DNA from: Alloyangia pacifica | Lineage (GTDB): Bacteria; Pseudomonadota; Alphaproteobacteria; Rhodobacterales; Rhodobacteraceae | Length of the DNA: 64,000 nt | Assembly: GCF_003111685.1 (NCBI RefSeq) | Contig: NZ_CP022189.1 | Location: forward strand, 636,001 to 700,000 | Direction: 5' to 3' | Part shown: one piece after another, positions 26,379 to 35,302 of the stretch | Layout: each line of letters opens with the position of its first letter | Numbering within the stretch: the first letter of the stretch is position 1 | Made by a program: the position numbers and the translations under genes | The notes under the pieces: model-generated | Told to the model about the DNA's origin: nothing | Database searches by the model: none | Seen by the model: only the letters and a program-made list of their open reading frames with translations

Positions 26379-27506
26379 ATGCGGATCGATCCCACCCTTT
26401 CCCCGACCCCGGAATCCTGGCTCGCGGCCAATGCCCCAGACGAACCGGTGTTCCTTTTCCACCCGGGGAGGCTTGCGGAGGTTGCCCGCGAGTTCCTGAC
26501 CGGCTTTCCGGGTCTCGTGACCTATGCGGTCAAGGCCAATCCCGCGCCCGAGATGATCCGTGTCTTGCATGCGGCGGGCATCACCGCCTTCGACGTGGCC
26601 TCTCCCGCCGAGATGGCGCTGGTCCGGGCCGAGGCGCCGGGGGCGATCTTGCACTACCACAACCCGGTGCGGTCGGCGGCGGAAATCGTGTCGGGTCTGG
26701 AGGCGGGTTGCGTCTCGTGGTCGGTGGACCGGATGGCCGAGCTGGAGAAGCTGGCAGGCCTGCCGCGCGGCACCGAGATCGCCGTGCGGCTCAAGCTGCC
26801 TGTGGCGGGGGCGGCCTATGACTTCGGCGCCAAGTTCGGAGCCACACCGGAGCAGGCCGTTCAGTTGCTGCGGCGGGTGGAGTCGCTGGGGTTCACCCCC
26901 TCGATCACCTTCCACCCGGGCACGCAATGCACCAGCCCCGCGCCTTGGGGACGTTACATCAACGAGGCTGCCGCGGTGGCGCGCTCGGCCGGAGTCACGC
27001 TGCACCGGCTCAACGTCGGCGGCGGCTTCCCCGCGCACCGCGATACGGGCAAGCCCGACCTGCAGGCCATCTTCGGCACCATCCGCGAGGCGGCGCAGGG
27101 CGCCTTCGACAGTCCACCGCATCTGGTCTGCGAGCCGGGGCGCGCGCTGGCCGCCGAGGCGCTGACGCTGGCCACACGCGTCAAGGGGGTGCACGACGAG
27201 GCGGTCTTTCTCAACGACGGCGTCTACGGCGGTCTGGCCGAATGGCGCGACATCGCGCCGATGGACCGGGTCCGCGCGGTCAGCCGCAGCGGCGCCCTCC
27301 TCACCGGCGCACAAACCCGCCGCGTGGTCTTCGGTCCGACCTGCGACAGCATCGACCGGCTGCCCGAATTGCTGCCACTGCCATGCGACCTCACGGAAGG
27401 CGACTACCTGCTCTTCGAGGGCATGGGGGCCTATTCCCGGGCGCTCGTCACCGGGTTCAATGGCTACGGCGTGCGCAGAGTCGTGGAAATCGAAAATCAG
27501 GACTGA
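26379..27506 (+). CDS. alanine-racemase-fold PLP decarboxylase (ornithine/lysine decarboxylase type)
   Basis: A 375-residue fold-type III PLP enzyme like eukaryotic ornithine decarboxylase. The cofactor lysine is in TYAVKANPAPEMI near residue 52; the glycine-rich phosphate-binding loop is NVGGGFPA; the CEPGR motif is HLVCEPGRALAA; and the substrate-side cysteine is VFGPTCDSID. It decarboxylates a basic amino acid, most likely ornithine to putrescine, for polyamine synthesis; lysine or dual specificity is possible. ACAGGAGG lies shortly before ATG 26379. The divergent Lrp-type gene suggests amino-acid-responsive control. Confidence 0.9.
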   Translation: MRIDPTLSPTPESWLAANAPDEPVFLFHPGRLAEVAREFLTGFPGLVTYAVKANPAPEMIRVLHAAGITAFDVASPAEMALVRAEAPGAILHYHNPVRSAAEIVSGLEAGCVSWSVDRMAELEKLAGLPRGTEIAVRLKLPVAGAAYDFGAKFGATPEQAVQLLRRVESLGFTPSITFHPGTQCTSPAPWGRYINEAAAVARSAGVTLHRLNVGGGFPAHRDTGKPDLQAIFGTIREAAQGAFDSPPHLVCEPGRALAAEALTLATRVKGVHDEAVFLNDGVYGGLAEWRDIAPMDRVRAVSRSGALLTGAQTRRVVFGPTCDSIDRLPELLPLPCDLTEGDYLLFEGMGAYSRALVTGFNGYGVRRVVEIENQD

Positions 27507-27587
27507 GATCACAGTCCCGGGCGCTGGACTCTGCGGCTGCGGCCTCTACAGTCGCGACAAATACGCAGTCGCGGGAGGATCAGTCAG

Positions 27588-29879
27588 ATGGAAAAATTCG
27601 GCAAGAGCCAGTCGTTTAAGCGCAGCGAGGACGTACGTTTCCTCACCGGGCATGGCCGTTATGTCGATGATATCGCACCTGACGGGGCGCTGCATGCCTA
27701 TGTGCTGCGCTCGCCGGTCGCCCATGCGGAGATCGCCAAGCTCGACGTGTCGGACGCGCGCGAGATGCCGGGGGTGCACATGGTGGTGACGGTCGAGGAC
27801 CTGGTCGCCTCGGGCATGGACATCTCGATGGGCGGCACGGTGATCAAGAACCGCGACGGCAGCAAGGCCGCCGATCCGCTGCGCCCGATCCTGGCGCAGG
27901 GGCGCGTGCGCCACGTCGGCGAGCCGGTGGCGCTGATCGTCGCCGAGACGATGATCGAGGCCAAGGATGCCGCCGAGGCCATCGTCTTCGACTTCGACGA
28001 ACTGCCGGTGCACATGGCGCTGGAGGCGGGCGGCGAGGCGATCCACCCCGAGGCGCCCGACAACCGCGCCTTCGACTTCGGGCTCGGCAACGTGGCCGAG
28101 ACCGAGGAGGCCTTTGCCAAGGCAGCCAAGGTGGTCAGCCTCGAGGTCGGAGACAACCGCGTCATCGTCAACGCCATGGAGCCGCGCGGCGCCTACGCCG
28201 AATGGGACGGCGAGAAACTGCACGTCGCCTTCAACGGGCAGGGTGTCTGGGCGCTGAAATCCGAGCTGGCACAGGCCTTCGGCCTGCCGGTCGAGCAGAT
28301 CCGCGTCACCAATCCCGACGTCGGCGGCGGCTTTGGCATGAAGGCCCCGGGCTATCCCGAGTATTTCGCCATCGCCTTTGCCGCCAAGGAGCTCGGCCGC
28401 CCGGTGCGCTGGATGTCGGACCGCACCGAGGCGATGCTCTCGGACCACGCCGGGCGCGACCTGGTGACGCTGGCCGAGCTGGCCTTCGACGCGGACAACC
28501 GCATCCTCGGCTACCGCAACCACACGCGCTGCAACCTCGGTGCCTACAACTCGAACTTCGGGCAGGCGATCCAGACCGCGCTTTACGCCAAGGTGCTCAC
28601 TGGCACCTATGACATCAAGGCCGCCTACATGCGGGTCGAGGGCTTCTACACCAACACCACGCAGGTCGACGCCTATCGCGGCGCGGGCCGCCCCGAGGCG
28701 ATCTACACGCTCGAGCGGATCATGGACCGCGCTGCGCGCGAGCTCGGCGTCGATCCGATGGAGTTGCGCCGGATCAACTTCGTACAGGAGTTCCCTTACA
28801 AGACCGTCACGGGCGAGAATTACGACGTGGGCGATTTTTCCCGCGTGCTGGCGCATGCCGAGGAGGATGCCGACATCAAGGGCTACCCGGCGCGAAAGGC
28901 GGCTTCGGAGGCGCAGGGCAAGCTGCGCGGGCTGGGGCTGTGCTATTACATCGAGAGCATCCTCGGCGACCCCGCCGAGGACGTGAAGGTCGAGTTCACC
29001 GAGGATGGCGGTGCAACCATCTATGTCGGTACCCAGTCGAACGGGCAGGGGCACGAGACGGTGTTTGCCAAGTTCCTGTCGGATCACACCGGCATCCCGG
29101 CCGAGAAGATCGGCTTCGTGCAGGGGGACAGCGACCTGATCCCGCGCGGCGGCGGTACAGGGGGCTCGCGCTCGGTAACCACGCAGGCGACGGTGACGCT
29201 CACCGCGGTGCGCGACATGATCGCGGGCTTTTCGGAGTTTCTTGCGGGCGAGATGGGGGTCGATCCCGACGAGGTGCGATTCGACGACGAGCAGTTCCGC
29301 GCAGATGGCTCGAACCTGCACCCGACCATGCTCGAGGCCGCCGCGCTGGCGCGCGAGAAGGGCCGCGAGGACCTGCTGAGCTGGTCGGCCCGCACCGCGA
29401 TCGACGCCCGCTCCTATCCCAATGGCGCGCATTTCTGCGAGGTGGAGATCGACCCCGAGACCGGCGTCACGCAGGTGGTGAAATATACGGTGGTCGATGA
29501 TTTCGGCAATCTCATCAATCCGATGCTGGCCGAGGGGCAGGTTCATGGTGGGGTGGTGCAGGGGTTGGGCCAAGCGCTGACCGAGCACACGGTCTACGAC
29601 GAGGACGGCCAGCTGCTGACTGCGACCTTCATGGATTACGCGATGCCACGCGCCAAGGATTCGCCGTGGATCGCCTTCGATGTCGAGCCGGTGCCGTCGA
29701 CCGGCAACCCCATGGGCATGAAGGGCTGCGGCGAGGCCGGCACCGTCGGCTCGATGGCCGCCGTGTCCAATGCCGTGCAGGATGCGCTCTGGGAGAAGGG
29801 GATTCGTCAGGCCGACATGCCCTTCACCCCGCACCGGGTGTGGCAGATGTTGACCAATGAGGCGATTGCCGCAGAATGA
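27588..29879 (+). CDS. xanthine dehydrogenase-family molybdenum-binding subunit (CoxL form II-like)
   Basis: A 763-residue large subunit of the molybdenum hydroxylase superfamily. The N-terminal domain (FLTGHGRYVDD onward) and the molybdopterin-binding domains are complete. The segment AYRGAGR (362-368) replaces the AYxCSFR loop of true form I CO dehydrogenase, placing it in the form II group whose substrate is uncertain. The catalytic glutamate is Glu716 in the GCGEAGTVGS segment. A full enzyme needs FAD (CoxM-like) and iron-sulfur (CoxS-like) subunits, but neither is adjacent. GGGAGG lies about nine bases before the ATG. Expression with the upstream decarboxylase gene (81-base gap) is possible but not shown. 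Confidence 0.88.
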   Translation: MEKFGKSQSFKRSEDVRFLTGHGRYVDDIAPDGALHAYVLRSPVAHAEIAKLDVSDAREMPGVHMVVTVEDLVASGMDISMGGTVIKNRDGSKAADPLRPILAQGRVRHVGEPVALIVAETMIEAKDAAEAIVFDFDELPVHMALEAGGEAIHPEAPDNRAFDFGLGNVAETEEAFAKAAKVVSLEVGDNRVIVNAMEPRGAYAEWDGEKLHVAFNGQGVWALKSELAQAFGLPVEQIRVTNPDVGGGFGMKAPGYPEYFAIAFAAKELGRPVRWMSDRTEAMLSDHAGRDLVTLAELAFDADNRILGYRNHTRCNLGAYNSNFGQAIQTALYAKVLTGTYDIKAAYMRVEGFYTNTTQVDAYRGAGRPEAIYTLERIMDRAARELGVDPMELRRINFVQEFPYKTVTGENYDVGDFSRVLAHAEEDADIKGYPARKAASEAQGKLRGLGLCYYIESILGDPAEDVKVEFTEDGGATIYVGTQSNGQGHETVFAKFLSDHTGIPAEKIGFVQGDSDLIPRGGGTGGSRSVTTQATVTLTAVRDMIAGFSEFLAGEMGVDPDEVRFDDEQFRADGSNLHPTMLEAAALAREKGREDLLSWSARTAIDARSYPNGAHFCEVEIDPETGVTQVVKYTVVDDFGNLINPMLAEGQVHGGVVQGLGQALTEHTVYDEDGQLLTATFMDYAMPRAKDSPWIAFDVEPVPSTGNPMGMKGCGEAGTVGSMAAVSNAVQDALWEKGIRQADMPFTPHRVWQMLTNEAIAAE

Positions 29880-30029
29880 TGCGCCAGCACGTCGCGGATG
29901 GAAGGTCAAGAATTATTCATCACATGATCGAGAGGGCCCTTCAATCTGTGTCATTTTCGCCTATCTCTGATGCAGAGGCGCGGAACTGGAACCTCCGCGA
30001 CCCCTTCACTGTCCCTCGTTCCGTAACTT

Positions 30030-30057
30030 GCGTCCGGGTTTTACCCGGACGCTTTTT
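30030..30057 (+). terminator. strong terminator 150 bases past the CoxL-like gene
   Basis: A perfect 9-bp stem, GCGTCCGGG with CCCGGACGC (30030-30038, 30044-30052), a 5-base loop and TTTTT. Its distance from the stop codon at 29879 leaves a 150-base transcribed segment. Confidence 0.9.
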
Positions 30058-30132
30058 CTTTCTGTGGAAGGCCGCGCCGCGCCCGCGCTTCGTGCCTTCC
30101 TCTTCCCGCGGCGCTGTGACAGGCTGAAGTTC

Positions 30133-30585
30133 ATGAGCTACTCCGACACCTTTCTCAAAGACATCCTGACCCGCACCCGGGTCATCGCCGTGGTCGGGAT
30201 CTCGACCAACCCGGTGCGGCCGAGCCACTATGTCTCGCGGTTCCTGCACCAGCGCGGTTATCGGATCATCCCGGTCAACCCGGCGCATGTGGGCCAGACA
30301 ATCTTCGGCGAGGAGTTCCGCGCCGGACTCTCGGAGATCGACGCACCGGTGGACATGGTGGATATCTTCCGCCGTCACGACGCGGTGCCCTCGGTGGTCG
30401 GCGCGGCGCTGTCGCACCTGCCGCAGCTGCGCACCATCTGGATGCAGCTCGGCGTCGCGCATGCGGAGGCCGCTGCGAAGGCCGAGGGCAAGGGCGTTGA
30501 CGTGGTCCAGGACCGCTGCACCAAGATCGAATACGAACGGCTCCTCGGCGCAGCCGTGCCGCTGGCCGAGGTGACCGGCGGCTGA
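30133..30585 (+). CDS. CoA-binding domain protein (YccU-like)
   Basis: A 150-residue single Rossmann-like CoA-binding domain. The glycine-containing binding motif is VIAVVGISTNPVRPSHYVSRF, and the second conserved block is YRIIPVNPAHVGQTIFGE, followed by VDMVDIFRRHDAV and IWMQLGVAHAEAA. It resembles the CoA-binding half of succinyl-CoA synthetase alpha subunits but lacks the catalytic histidine domain. The function in bacteria is not established. ATG 30133 is the first in-frame start after the upstream terminator; no strong ribosome site is visible. It is convergent with hisE. Confidence 0.9.
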   Translation: MSYSDTFLKDILTRTRVIAVVGISTNPVRPSHYVSRFLHQRGYRIIPVNPAHVGQTIFGEEFRAGLSEIDAPVDMVDIFRRHDAVPSVVGAALSHLPQLRTIWMQLGVAHAEAAAKAEGKGVDVVQDRCTKIEYERLLGAAVPLAEVTGG

Positions 30586-30591
30586 CCTCGG

Positions 30592-30650
30592 CAGGGGGCT
30601 CTACCCCCGCCGCGCTGCGCGTGTTCCTCTCCGAGTATTCTTGCTCAGAA
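30592..30650 (+). repeat. post-stop intergenic repeat, copy A
   Basis: GGGGGCTCTACCCCCGCCGC followed by GCTGCGCG and, after a short interval, CTCCGAGTATTCTTG. It starts 7 bases after the stop of the CoA-binding gene and resembles copies near 30689, 46540 and 62353. Confidence 0.65.
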
Positions 30651-30688
30651 GGCATGCGGAACAGGATCCGCCGCAGCGCAGCGCGTTT

Positions 30689-30756
30689 TGTCTCTTTGTA
30701 AATACGCCGGGGATGCGCCGCGCAGCTGCGAGGGGCAGCGCCGCATTGCGCGGGGA
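30689..30756 (-). repeat. post-stop intergenic repeat, copy B (inverted)
   Basis: On the minus strand, immediately after the hisE stop, the sequence runs through CCCCTCGCAGCTGCGCGG and then CCCCGGCGTATTTACAAAGA. It is the diverged mirror of copy A, so the two converge between convergent genes. Confidence 0.55.
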
Positions 30757-31080
30757 TCAGTCCTTGGGGCGGGCGGCCTTTTCGGCGAGGCCGGAGCGGC
30801 TTTGGCGGCGCTGCAGCTCGGCCATGACCTCAGACAGCGGCAGTTCGCGGGCACGCAGCATCACGAGGAAGTGGAAGAGCACGTCGGCGGCCTCGGAGGC
30901 GAGCTTCTCGCGGTCGCCCTTGACCGCCTCGATGATCGCCTCGATGGCTTCCTCGCCGAACTTCTCGGCGCATTTCTCCGGACCCTTGGCCAGCAGCTTG
31001 GCGGTCCAGCTCTCGTCGGGCGAGGCGGCGGCGCGGGCGGCGACCACCTCTTCGAGTTTCTCGAGCGTCATCTCGGTCAT
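30757..31080 (-). CDS. hisE: phosphoribosyl-ATP pyrophosphohydrolase
   Basis: A 107-residue all-alpha enzyme of the MazG-like superfamily, catalysing the second step of histidine synthesis. The metal-binding glutamates are in the motif KFGEEAIEAIIEAVKGDREK with EAADVLFHFLVML. It is monofunctional, not fused to HisI. Its start follows the hisF stop by 11 bases on the same strand, so hisF and hisE are co-transcribed. The TGA is followed at once by a repeat element (30689-30756). Confidence 0.95.
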   Translation of the reverse strand: MTEMTLEKLEEVVAARAAASPDESWTAKLLAKGPEKCAEKFGEEAIEAIIEAVKGDREKLASEAADVLFHFLVMLRARELPLSEVMAELQRRQSRSGLAEKAARPKD

Positions 31081-31091
31081 GTGAGGGCCTC

Positions 31092-31850
31092 TCAGAGCCG
31101 CACCGGAACGCCGGCGGCGGCCATATGGGCCTTGGCCTCGGCGATGGTGTAGGTGCCGAAGTGGAAGATCGAGGCGGCGAGCACCGCCGAGGCATGGCCC
31201 TCGGTCACGCCCTCGACCAGATGGTCGAGCGTGCCGACGCCACCCGAGGCGATCACCGGGATCGGCACCGCATCGGCGATGGCGCGGGTGAGCGGCAGGT
31301 TGAACCCCGCCTTGGTGCCGTCGCGGTCCATCGAGGTGAGCAGGATTTCCCCCGCGCCCTTGCGCGCCATGGTGATGGCAAATTCAACGGCGTCGATGCC
31401 GGTGGGGCGGCGGCCGCCATGGGTGAAGATCTCCCAGCGGCCGGGCGCCACGGTCTTGGCGTCGATGGCGCAGACGATGCACTGGCTGCCGAAATGGTCG
31501 GCCGCCTCGGCCACCACGTCGGGATTGGCGACGGCGGCGGAGTTGAACGACACCTTGTCGGCCCCGGCCAGCAGCAGCGCCCGCACGTCGCCGACGGTGC
31601 GCACGCCCCCGCCCACGGTGAGCGGGATGAAGCATTGCTCGGCGGTGCGGGTGACCACGTCGAACATCGTGCCGCGGTTTTCATGCGTGGCGTGGATATC
31701 GAGGAAACAGATCTCGTCGGCGCCGGCGGCGTCATAGGCTCGGGCAGCGTCGACCGGGTCGCCCGCATCGCGCAGGTCGACGAAGTTGACGCCCTTGACC
31801 ACGCGGCCATCGGCCACGTCGAGGCAGGGGATGATGCGCGTCTTCAGCAT
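31092..31850 (-). CDS. hisF: imidazole glycerol phosphate synthase subunit HisF
   Basis: A 252-residue TIM barrel, the cyclase subunit of the HisFH complex. Catalytic Asp11 is in [19 protein letters not shown] and the second catalytic Asp in [14 protein letters not shown]; the phosphate-binding half-barrels are VGGGVRT and IASGGVGTL. It uses ammonia from HisH to make imidazole glycerol phosphate. The frame is open 38 codons upstream of the ATG at 31850, but that extension covers the 12-bp tandem repeats and is not protein-like. It is separated from the rest of the his genes by a 5-kb block. Confidence 0.95.
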   Translation of the reverse strand: MLKTRIIPCLDVADGRVVKGVNFVDLRDAGDPVDAARAYDAAGADEICFLDIHATHENRGTMFDVVTRTAEQCFIPLTVGGGVRTVGDVRALLLAGADKVSFNSAAVANPDVVAEAADHFGSQCIVCAIDAKTVAPGRWEIFTHGGRRPTGIDAVEFAITMARKGAGEILLTSMDRDGTKAGFNLPLTRAIADAVPIPVIASGGVGTLDHLVEGVTEGHASAVLAASIFHFGTYTIAEAKAHMAAAGVPVRL

Positions 31851-31906
31851 GAGGCCCTGATAGTGCGGAATTTCCCCGGGGGGAAGAGGATGTTGCGGAG
31901 ACGATC

Positions 31907-31940
31907 CCCGGTGTGGACCCCGGTGTGGACCCCGGTGTGA
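31907..31940. repeat. 12-bp tandem repeat, 2.8 units
   Basis: Three consecutive copies of CCCGGTGTGGAC (the last incomplete) lie in the spacer between the 5'-nucleotidase terminator and hisF, within what would be the hisF leader. Confidence 0.85.
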
Positions 31941-31969
31941 AAAGGGGCGCGCCGTCTCCGGCACGCCCC
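31941..31969 (-). terminator. terminator of the 5'-nucleotidase gene
   Basis: On the minus strand GGGGCGTGCCG pairs with CGGCGCGCCCC around GAGA and is followed by TTTT, 26 bases past the stop. Confidence 0.85.
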
Positions 31970-31994
31970 CGCGTCCTGTTGCCCTCGGGGCGGA

Positions 31995-33554
31995 TCACTC
32001 GGAAATGGTGATCCGGCCGTCGGTCGCGGGCGTGTAGGGCGTGTTGGCGGCGATGAACTCTGCGGCCACGTCGGCGAGGTCGGGCCCGAAGTCATAGGCC
32101 TGCTTGGCGGAGATGAACATCTTGTAGCCGTCGCCGCCGTTGCGCACGAAGTTGTTCGACACAACGCCGTAGGTCTTGGCCTCGTCGAGCGCGGCGCCGC
32201 CGACCATCACGTCGGAAATCCGGCTGCCCACTTCTGCCGAGGGGGTTACGGTGAAGCTGATCCCCGAGACCTGCGGGAAGCGGCCGCCGCCTTCCTCCAT
32301 CTCGCTGACGCCATTCTCCAGCGCTTCCTTGATCACCGCGCCGGTGACCTGGAAGGTCGAAAGCGTGTTCTGGAAGGGCAGCACGGTCAGCACCTCGCCC
32401 ATGGTCACCTCGCCCGAGTCGATCGAGGCGCGCAGCCCGCCGCCGTTGGTGATCGCGATCTCGATTCCCTGGTCCTTGACCCGGTCGAGCATGGCGTCGG
32501 CCACGAGGTTGCCCATCGGGCATTCCTCGGCGCGGCACATGTCGCGGCTGCCGTTGATCTCGTCGGTCGATTCGCCGATCACCTTGTTGCGGATCTCGTC
32601 GAGCGGCTTGGCGGCCTCCGAGATGCGCTCCTTGGTGGCGGCATCCTCGGTCACCGCGGCATCCATGATCAGCGGCGCGCCCGAGGCCTCGGTGATGTTG
32701 CCCTCGTCGTCGAAAATGACGTTCAACTCGCCGAGGAACTTGCCATAGGCATAGGCCGAGACGATGGCGGTGTCCTTGACCATGGTCGGATAGGGGCCCT
32801 CGGCGCCGTCCATGTCGCCGAGCAGCGTGTTGGAATGGCCGCCGACGATCACGTCGACGCCGGTGGTCTCTTCGGCGACCTTGAGGTCGACGTTGTAGCC
32901 CGAGTGCGACAACACGACGATCTTGTTGACGCCCTCTTCGGTCAGCTTGTCGACCTCGCTCTGCACGGCGTCGACCGGATTGGTGAAGATCACGTTCTTG
33001 CCGGGGCTCGAAAGCTCGTCGGTGTCCTGCGGGGTGAGGCCGATGAGGCCGATCTTCTCGCCGTCCTTCTCGATGATGGTCGATTTCTGGATCTCACCCT
33101 TCAGCAGCGTCTCGCCGGAGAGGTCGGCGTTGGACATCAGCACCGGGAAGTCGACGGAATCGACGAAGCCGCGCAGCACCTCGGGGCCGTCGTCGAACTC
33201 GTGGTTGCCCACGGTCATCGCGTCGTAACCCATCTGGTTCATCATCTCGGCAGCAAGCCTGCCCTTGTAGTAGGTGTAGAAAAGCGTGCCCTGGAACTGA
33301 TCGCCGCCATCCACCAGCAGGTAGTTCCCGGCGCGCTCCTTGGCCTCGGTGATGGCGGTCTGCAGGCGGGGCGAGCCGCCGAAGCAGTCGCCGGCAGCAT
33401 TGTCTTCCTCGCCGCAGGTGGAATCGTACTTGCTGATCGGCTCGAAGCGCGCGTGGAAGTCGTTGGTGTGCAGGATGGTAATCGAATAGTCCGCGCTGGC
33501 GGCGCCGGCGGTCAGGGCGAGCGCTGCGGCGCTGGTCAGAAGACGAAGCGACAT
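31995..33554 (-). CDS. periplasmic bifunctional 5'-nucleotidase / UDP-sugar hydrolase
   Basis: A 519-residue exported nucleotidase. The signal peptide is MSLRLLTSAAALALTAGAAS with cleavage near SADY. The metallophosphoesterase domain carries LHTNDFHARFEP (Asp and His), VDGGDQFQGT, TVGNHEFDDG and VIVGGHSNTLL. The C-terminal substrate-binding domain follows with ITNGGGLRASIDSGEVTMGE and the aromatic-loop region VSNNFVRNGGDGY. It dephosphorylates nucleotides in the periplasm, releasing nucleosides and phosphate. GAGAGGA precedes the ATG at 33554 and a good sigma-70 promoter lies upstream. It is monocistronic with its own terminator. Confidence 0.94.
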   Translation of the reverse strand: MSLRLLTSAAALALTAGAASADYSITILHTNDFHARFEPISKYDSTCGEEDNAAGDCFGGSPRLQTAITEAKERAGNYLLVDGGDQFQGTLFYTYYKGRLAAEMMNQMGYDAMTVGNHEFDDGPEVLRGFVDSVDFPVLMSNADLSGETLLKGEIQKSTIIEKDGEKIGLIGLTPQDTDELSSPGKNVIFTNPVDAVQSEVDKLTEEGVNKIVVLSHSGYNVDLKVAEETTGVDVIVGGHSNTLLGDMDGAEGPYPTMVKDTAIVSAYAYGKFLGELNVIFDDEGNITEASGAPLIMDAAVTEDAATKERISEAAKPLDEIRNKVIGESTDEINGSRDMCRAEECPMGNLVADAMLDRVKDQGIEIAITNGGGLRASIDSGEVTMGEVLTVLPFQNTLSTFQVTGAVIKEALENGVSEMEEGGGRFPQVSGISFTVTPSAEVGSRISDVMVGGAALDEAKTYGVVSNNFVRNGGDGYKMFISAKQAYDFGPDLADVAAEFIAANTPYTPATDGRITISE

Positions 33555-33902
33555 GGGAATCCTCTCTGTCGGGTTTTTTCTTATCTCCCGATCCTGCAAC
33601 GGGTTTTACGGGCTGTCAAAACACGTTGGGCGAAAATTTGGCGCAATGCCCGGCGATGGATCAGAACGCGGGCAAGTGTCCATGGACCCTCGCATATTCC
33701 GGAGGGCCGGCGGTCAAACTGTCGCCGCGCCCCCTTCTGTCCGCGACCTGCCGCGGGTCTTGCTCACAGCCCAAATGGTGACCCGGATGACCGTCATGTA
33801 CGTCCCGGGGGCGCTGCCGGGGCCGACGCTGAGCGCGGTTTCGCCCAATGAGGGTTGACTGCGGGGATTGACCGGGACGGGGTTCCACGGCATCAGCCCT
33901 GC
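33555..33902. other. divergent intergenic region, no gene seen
   Basis: A 348-base spacer between the 5'-nucleotidase and DUF952 genes. It contains the promoter at 33591-33619 on the minus strand. Open frames in the remainder have no ribosome site and unprotein-like composition. Two TTGAC-like hexamers near 33855 and 33869 lack matching -10 elements. Confidence 0.6.
33591..33619 (-). promoter_or_regulatory. sigma-70 promoter of the 5'-nucleotidase gene
   Basis: On the minus strand a perfect -35 TTGACA (33619-33614), 17 bases, then CAGGAT (33596-33591) as -10. The predicted start is near 33584, giving a leader of about 30 bases with a GAGAGGA ribosome site. Confidence 0.65.
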
Positions 33903-34244
33903 ATGCTGATCTACAAAATCCTCCGGGCCGACGAATGGGCGGCGCTGCAGGCGCAGGGTGAGACCGCCGGTGCGCCGATCGACGTGGCCGATGGCTACAT
34001 CCATTTCTCCACCGCCGAGCAGGTGCGGGAGACGGCGGCGAAGCATTTCGCCGGTGTCGAGGGGCTGCACCTGCTCTGCTATGAGGTCGAGGAGTTCGGC
34101 GACAGGATCACCTGGGAGCCGTCGCGGGGCGGGGCGCTCTTCCCGCATCTCTATTCCGCGCTGCCGCTGGCCGGGCTACTGTGGTCGCGTCCGCTGCCGG
34201 TGGGCGAGGGCGGGGCGCATGAGTTTCCGGACGGTCTGGCATGA
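33903..34244 (+). CDS. DUF952 family protein
   Basis: A 113-residue cytoplasmic protein of the DUF952 family. The signature [20 protein letters not shown], with the His and Ser of IHFS, and the C-terminal [10 protein letters not shown] are conserved in the family, which resembles glutathione S-transferase-like or ADP-ribosyl-related small folds but has no proven activity. The ATG at 33903 begins [12 protein letters not shown], the family start. Its stop overlaps the pyrD start (ATGA), so the two are translationally coupled, as I recall in several Rhodobacterales. Confidence 0.9.
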   Translation: MLIYKILRADEWAALQAQGETAGAPIDVADGYIHFSTAEQVRETAAKHFAGVEGLHLLCYEVEEFGDRITWEPSRGGALFPHLYSALPLAGLLWSRPLPVGEGGAHEFPDGLA

Positions 34245-35302
34245 TGAGATTCCTCGAAAAGGCGGGTCTGCCGCTCTTGCACAAGGTCGACCCCGAGCAG
34301 GCGCACGGGCTGGCGATCATGGCGCTGAAGATGGGCATGGCCCCGGCGCCGGGGCTGATCACCTCGGACCGCCTGCGCTGCGATCTGGCGGGGCTGAAGC
34401 TGCCCAACCCGATCGGGCTGGCCGCCGGCTTCGACAAGAACGCCGCGGCGTTGCAGGGCCTGTCGCGGGCCGGCTTCGGCTTCGTCGAGGTCGGCGCGGT
34501 CACGCCGCGCCCGCAGCCGGGCAACCCCAAGCCGCGGCTCTTTCGCCTGACCGAGGACCGCGCGGCGATCAACCGTTTCGGCTTCAACAACGAGGGTATG
34601 GAGGTGGTTGCGCGGCGACTGGTCCAGCGCCCGAGCGGCATGGTGCTGGGTCTCAACCTCGGCGCCAACAAGGACAGCGAGGACCGCGCGGCGGATTTCG
34701 CCAAGGTACTGTCGCGGTGCGGCGAGCATCTGGATTTCGCCACCGTCAACGTCAGCTCGCCCAACACCGAGCGGCTGCGCGACCTGCAGGGCAAGGACGC
34801 GCTGGCGGCGCTACTGGGCGGGGTCATGGACGCGCGGGCGCATCTCGACGACCGCATCCCGGTGTTCCTCAAGATCGCGCCCGATCTCGACGAGCAGGGT
34901 CTGAAGGACGTGGCCGAGGTCGCCATGGCCTCCAAGGTCGACGCGGTGATCGCCACCAACACCACCCTCTCGCGCGAGGGGCTTTCCTCGCCCTTCTCGT
35001 CCGAGGCGGGCGGCATGTCGGGCCAGCCCTTGTTCGAGAAATCCACCCGCGTGCTGGCCAAGCTCTCGGAGCTGACCGCGGGCCAGATGCCACTGGTCGG
35101 CGTCGGTGGCATCGGCTCGGCCGAGCAGGCCTACCAGAAGATACGCGCGGGGGCCTCTGCGGTGCAGGTCTACACGGCGCTGGTCTTTGGTGGGCTGTCG
35201 CTGGTGCAGGACATCGCCGAGGGGCTGGACGCGCTCTTGGCGCGGGACGGCTTCGCCTCGGTCGAGGACGCCGTCGGCACCGGGCGCGGAGACTGGACAT
35301 GA
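34241..35302 (+). CDS. pyrD: dihydroorotate dehydrogenase (quinone), class 2
   Basis: A 353-residue FMN enzyme of pyrimidine synthesis. The class 2 membrane-associating N-terminal helices are present ([20 protein letters not shown]), followed by the TIM barrel with [16 protein letters not shown], the catalytic-Ser region [17 protein letters not shown], and FMN phosphate-binding [20 protein letters not shown]. It reduces ubiquinone while oxidising dihydroorotate at the inner membrane. Its ATG overlaps the DUF952 stop and its own stop overlaps the next ATG, so three genes are coupled. Confidence 0.96.
   Translation: MMRFLEKAGLPLLHKVDPEQAHGLAIMALKMGMAPAPGLITSDRLRCDLAGLKLPNPIGLAAGFDKNAAALQGLSRAGFGFVEVGAVTPRPQPGNPKPRLFRLTEDRAAINRFGFNNEGMEVVARRLVQRPSGMVLGLNLGANKDSEDRAADFAKVLSRCGEHLDFATVNVSSPNTERLRDLQGKDALAALLGGVMDARAHLDDRIPVFLKIAPDLDEQGLKDVAEVAMASKVDAVIATNTTLSREGLSSPFSSEAGGMSGQPLFEKSTRVLAKLSELTAGQMPLVGVGGIGSAEQAYQKIRAGASAVQVYTALVFGGLSLVQDIAEGLDALLARDGFASVEDAVGTGRGDWT

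Noticed and set aside
29983..30020. GGAAC and CGTT elements suggesting an EcfG general stress promoter
   Set aside because: The spacing is 23 bases or more, against the required 16-17.
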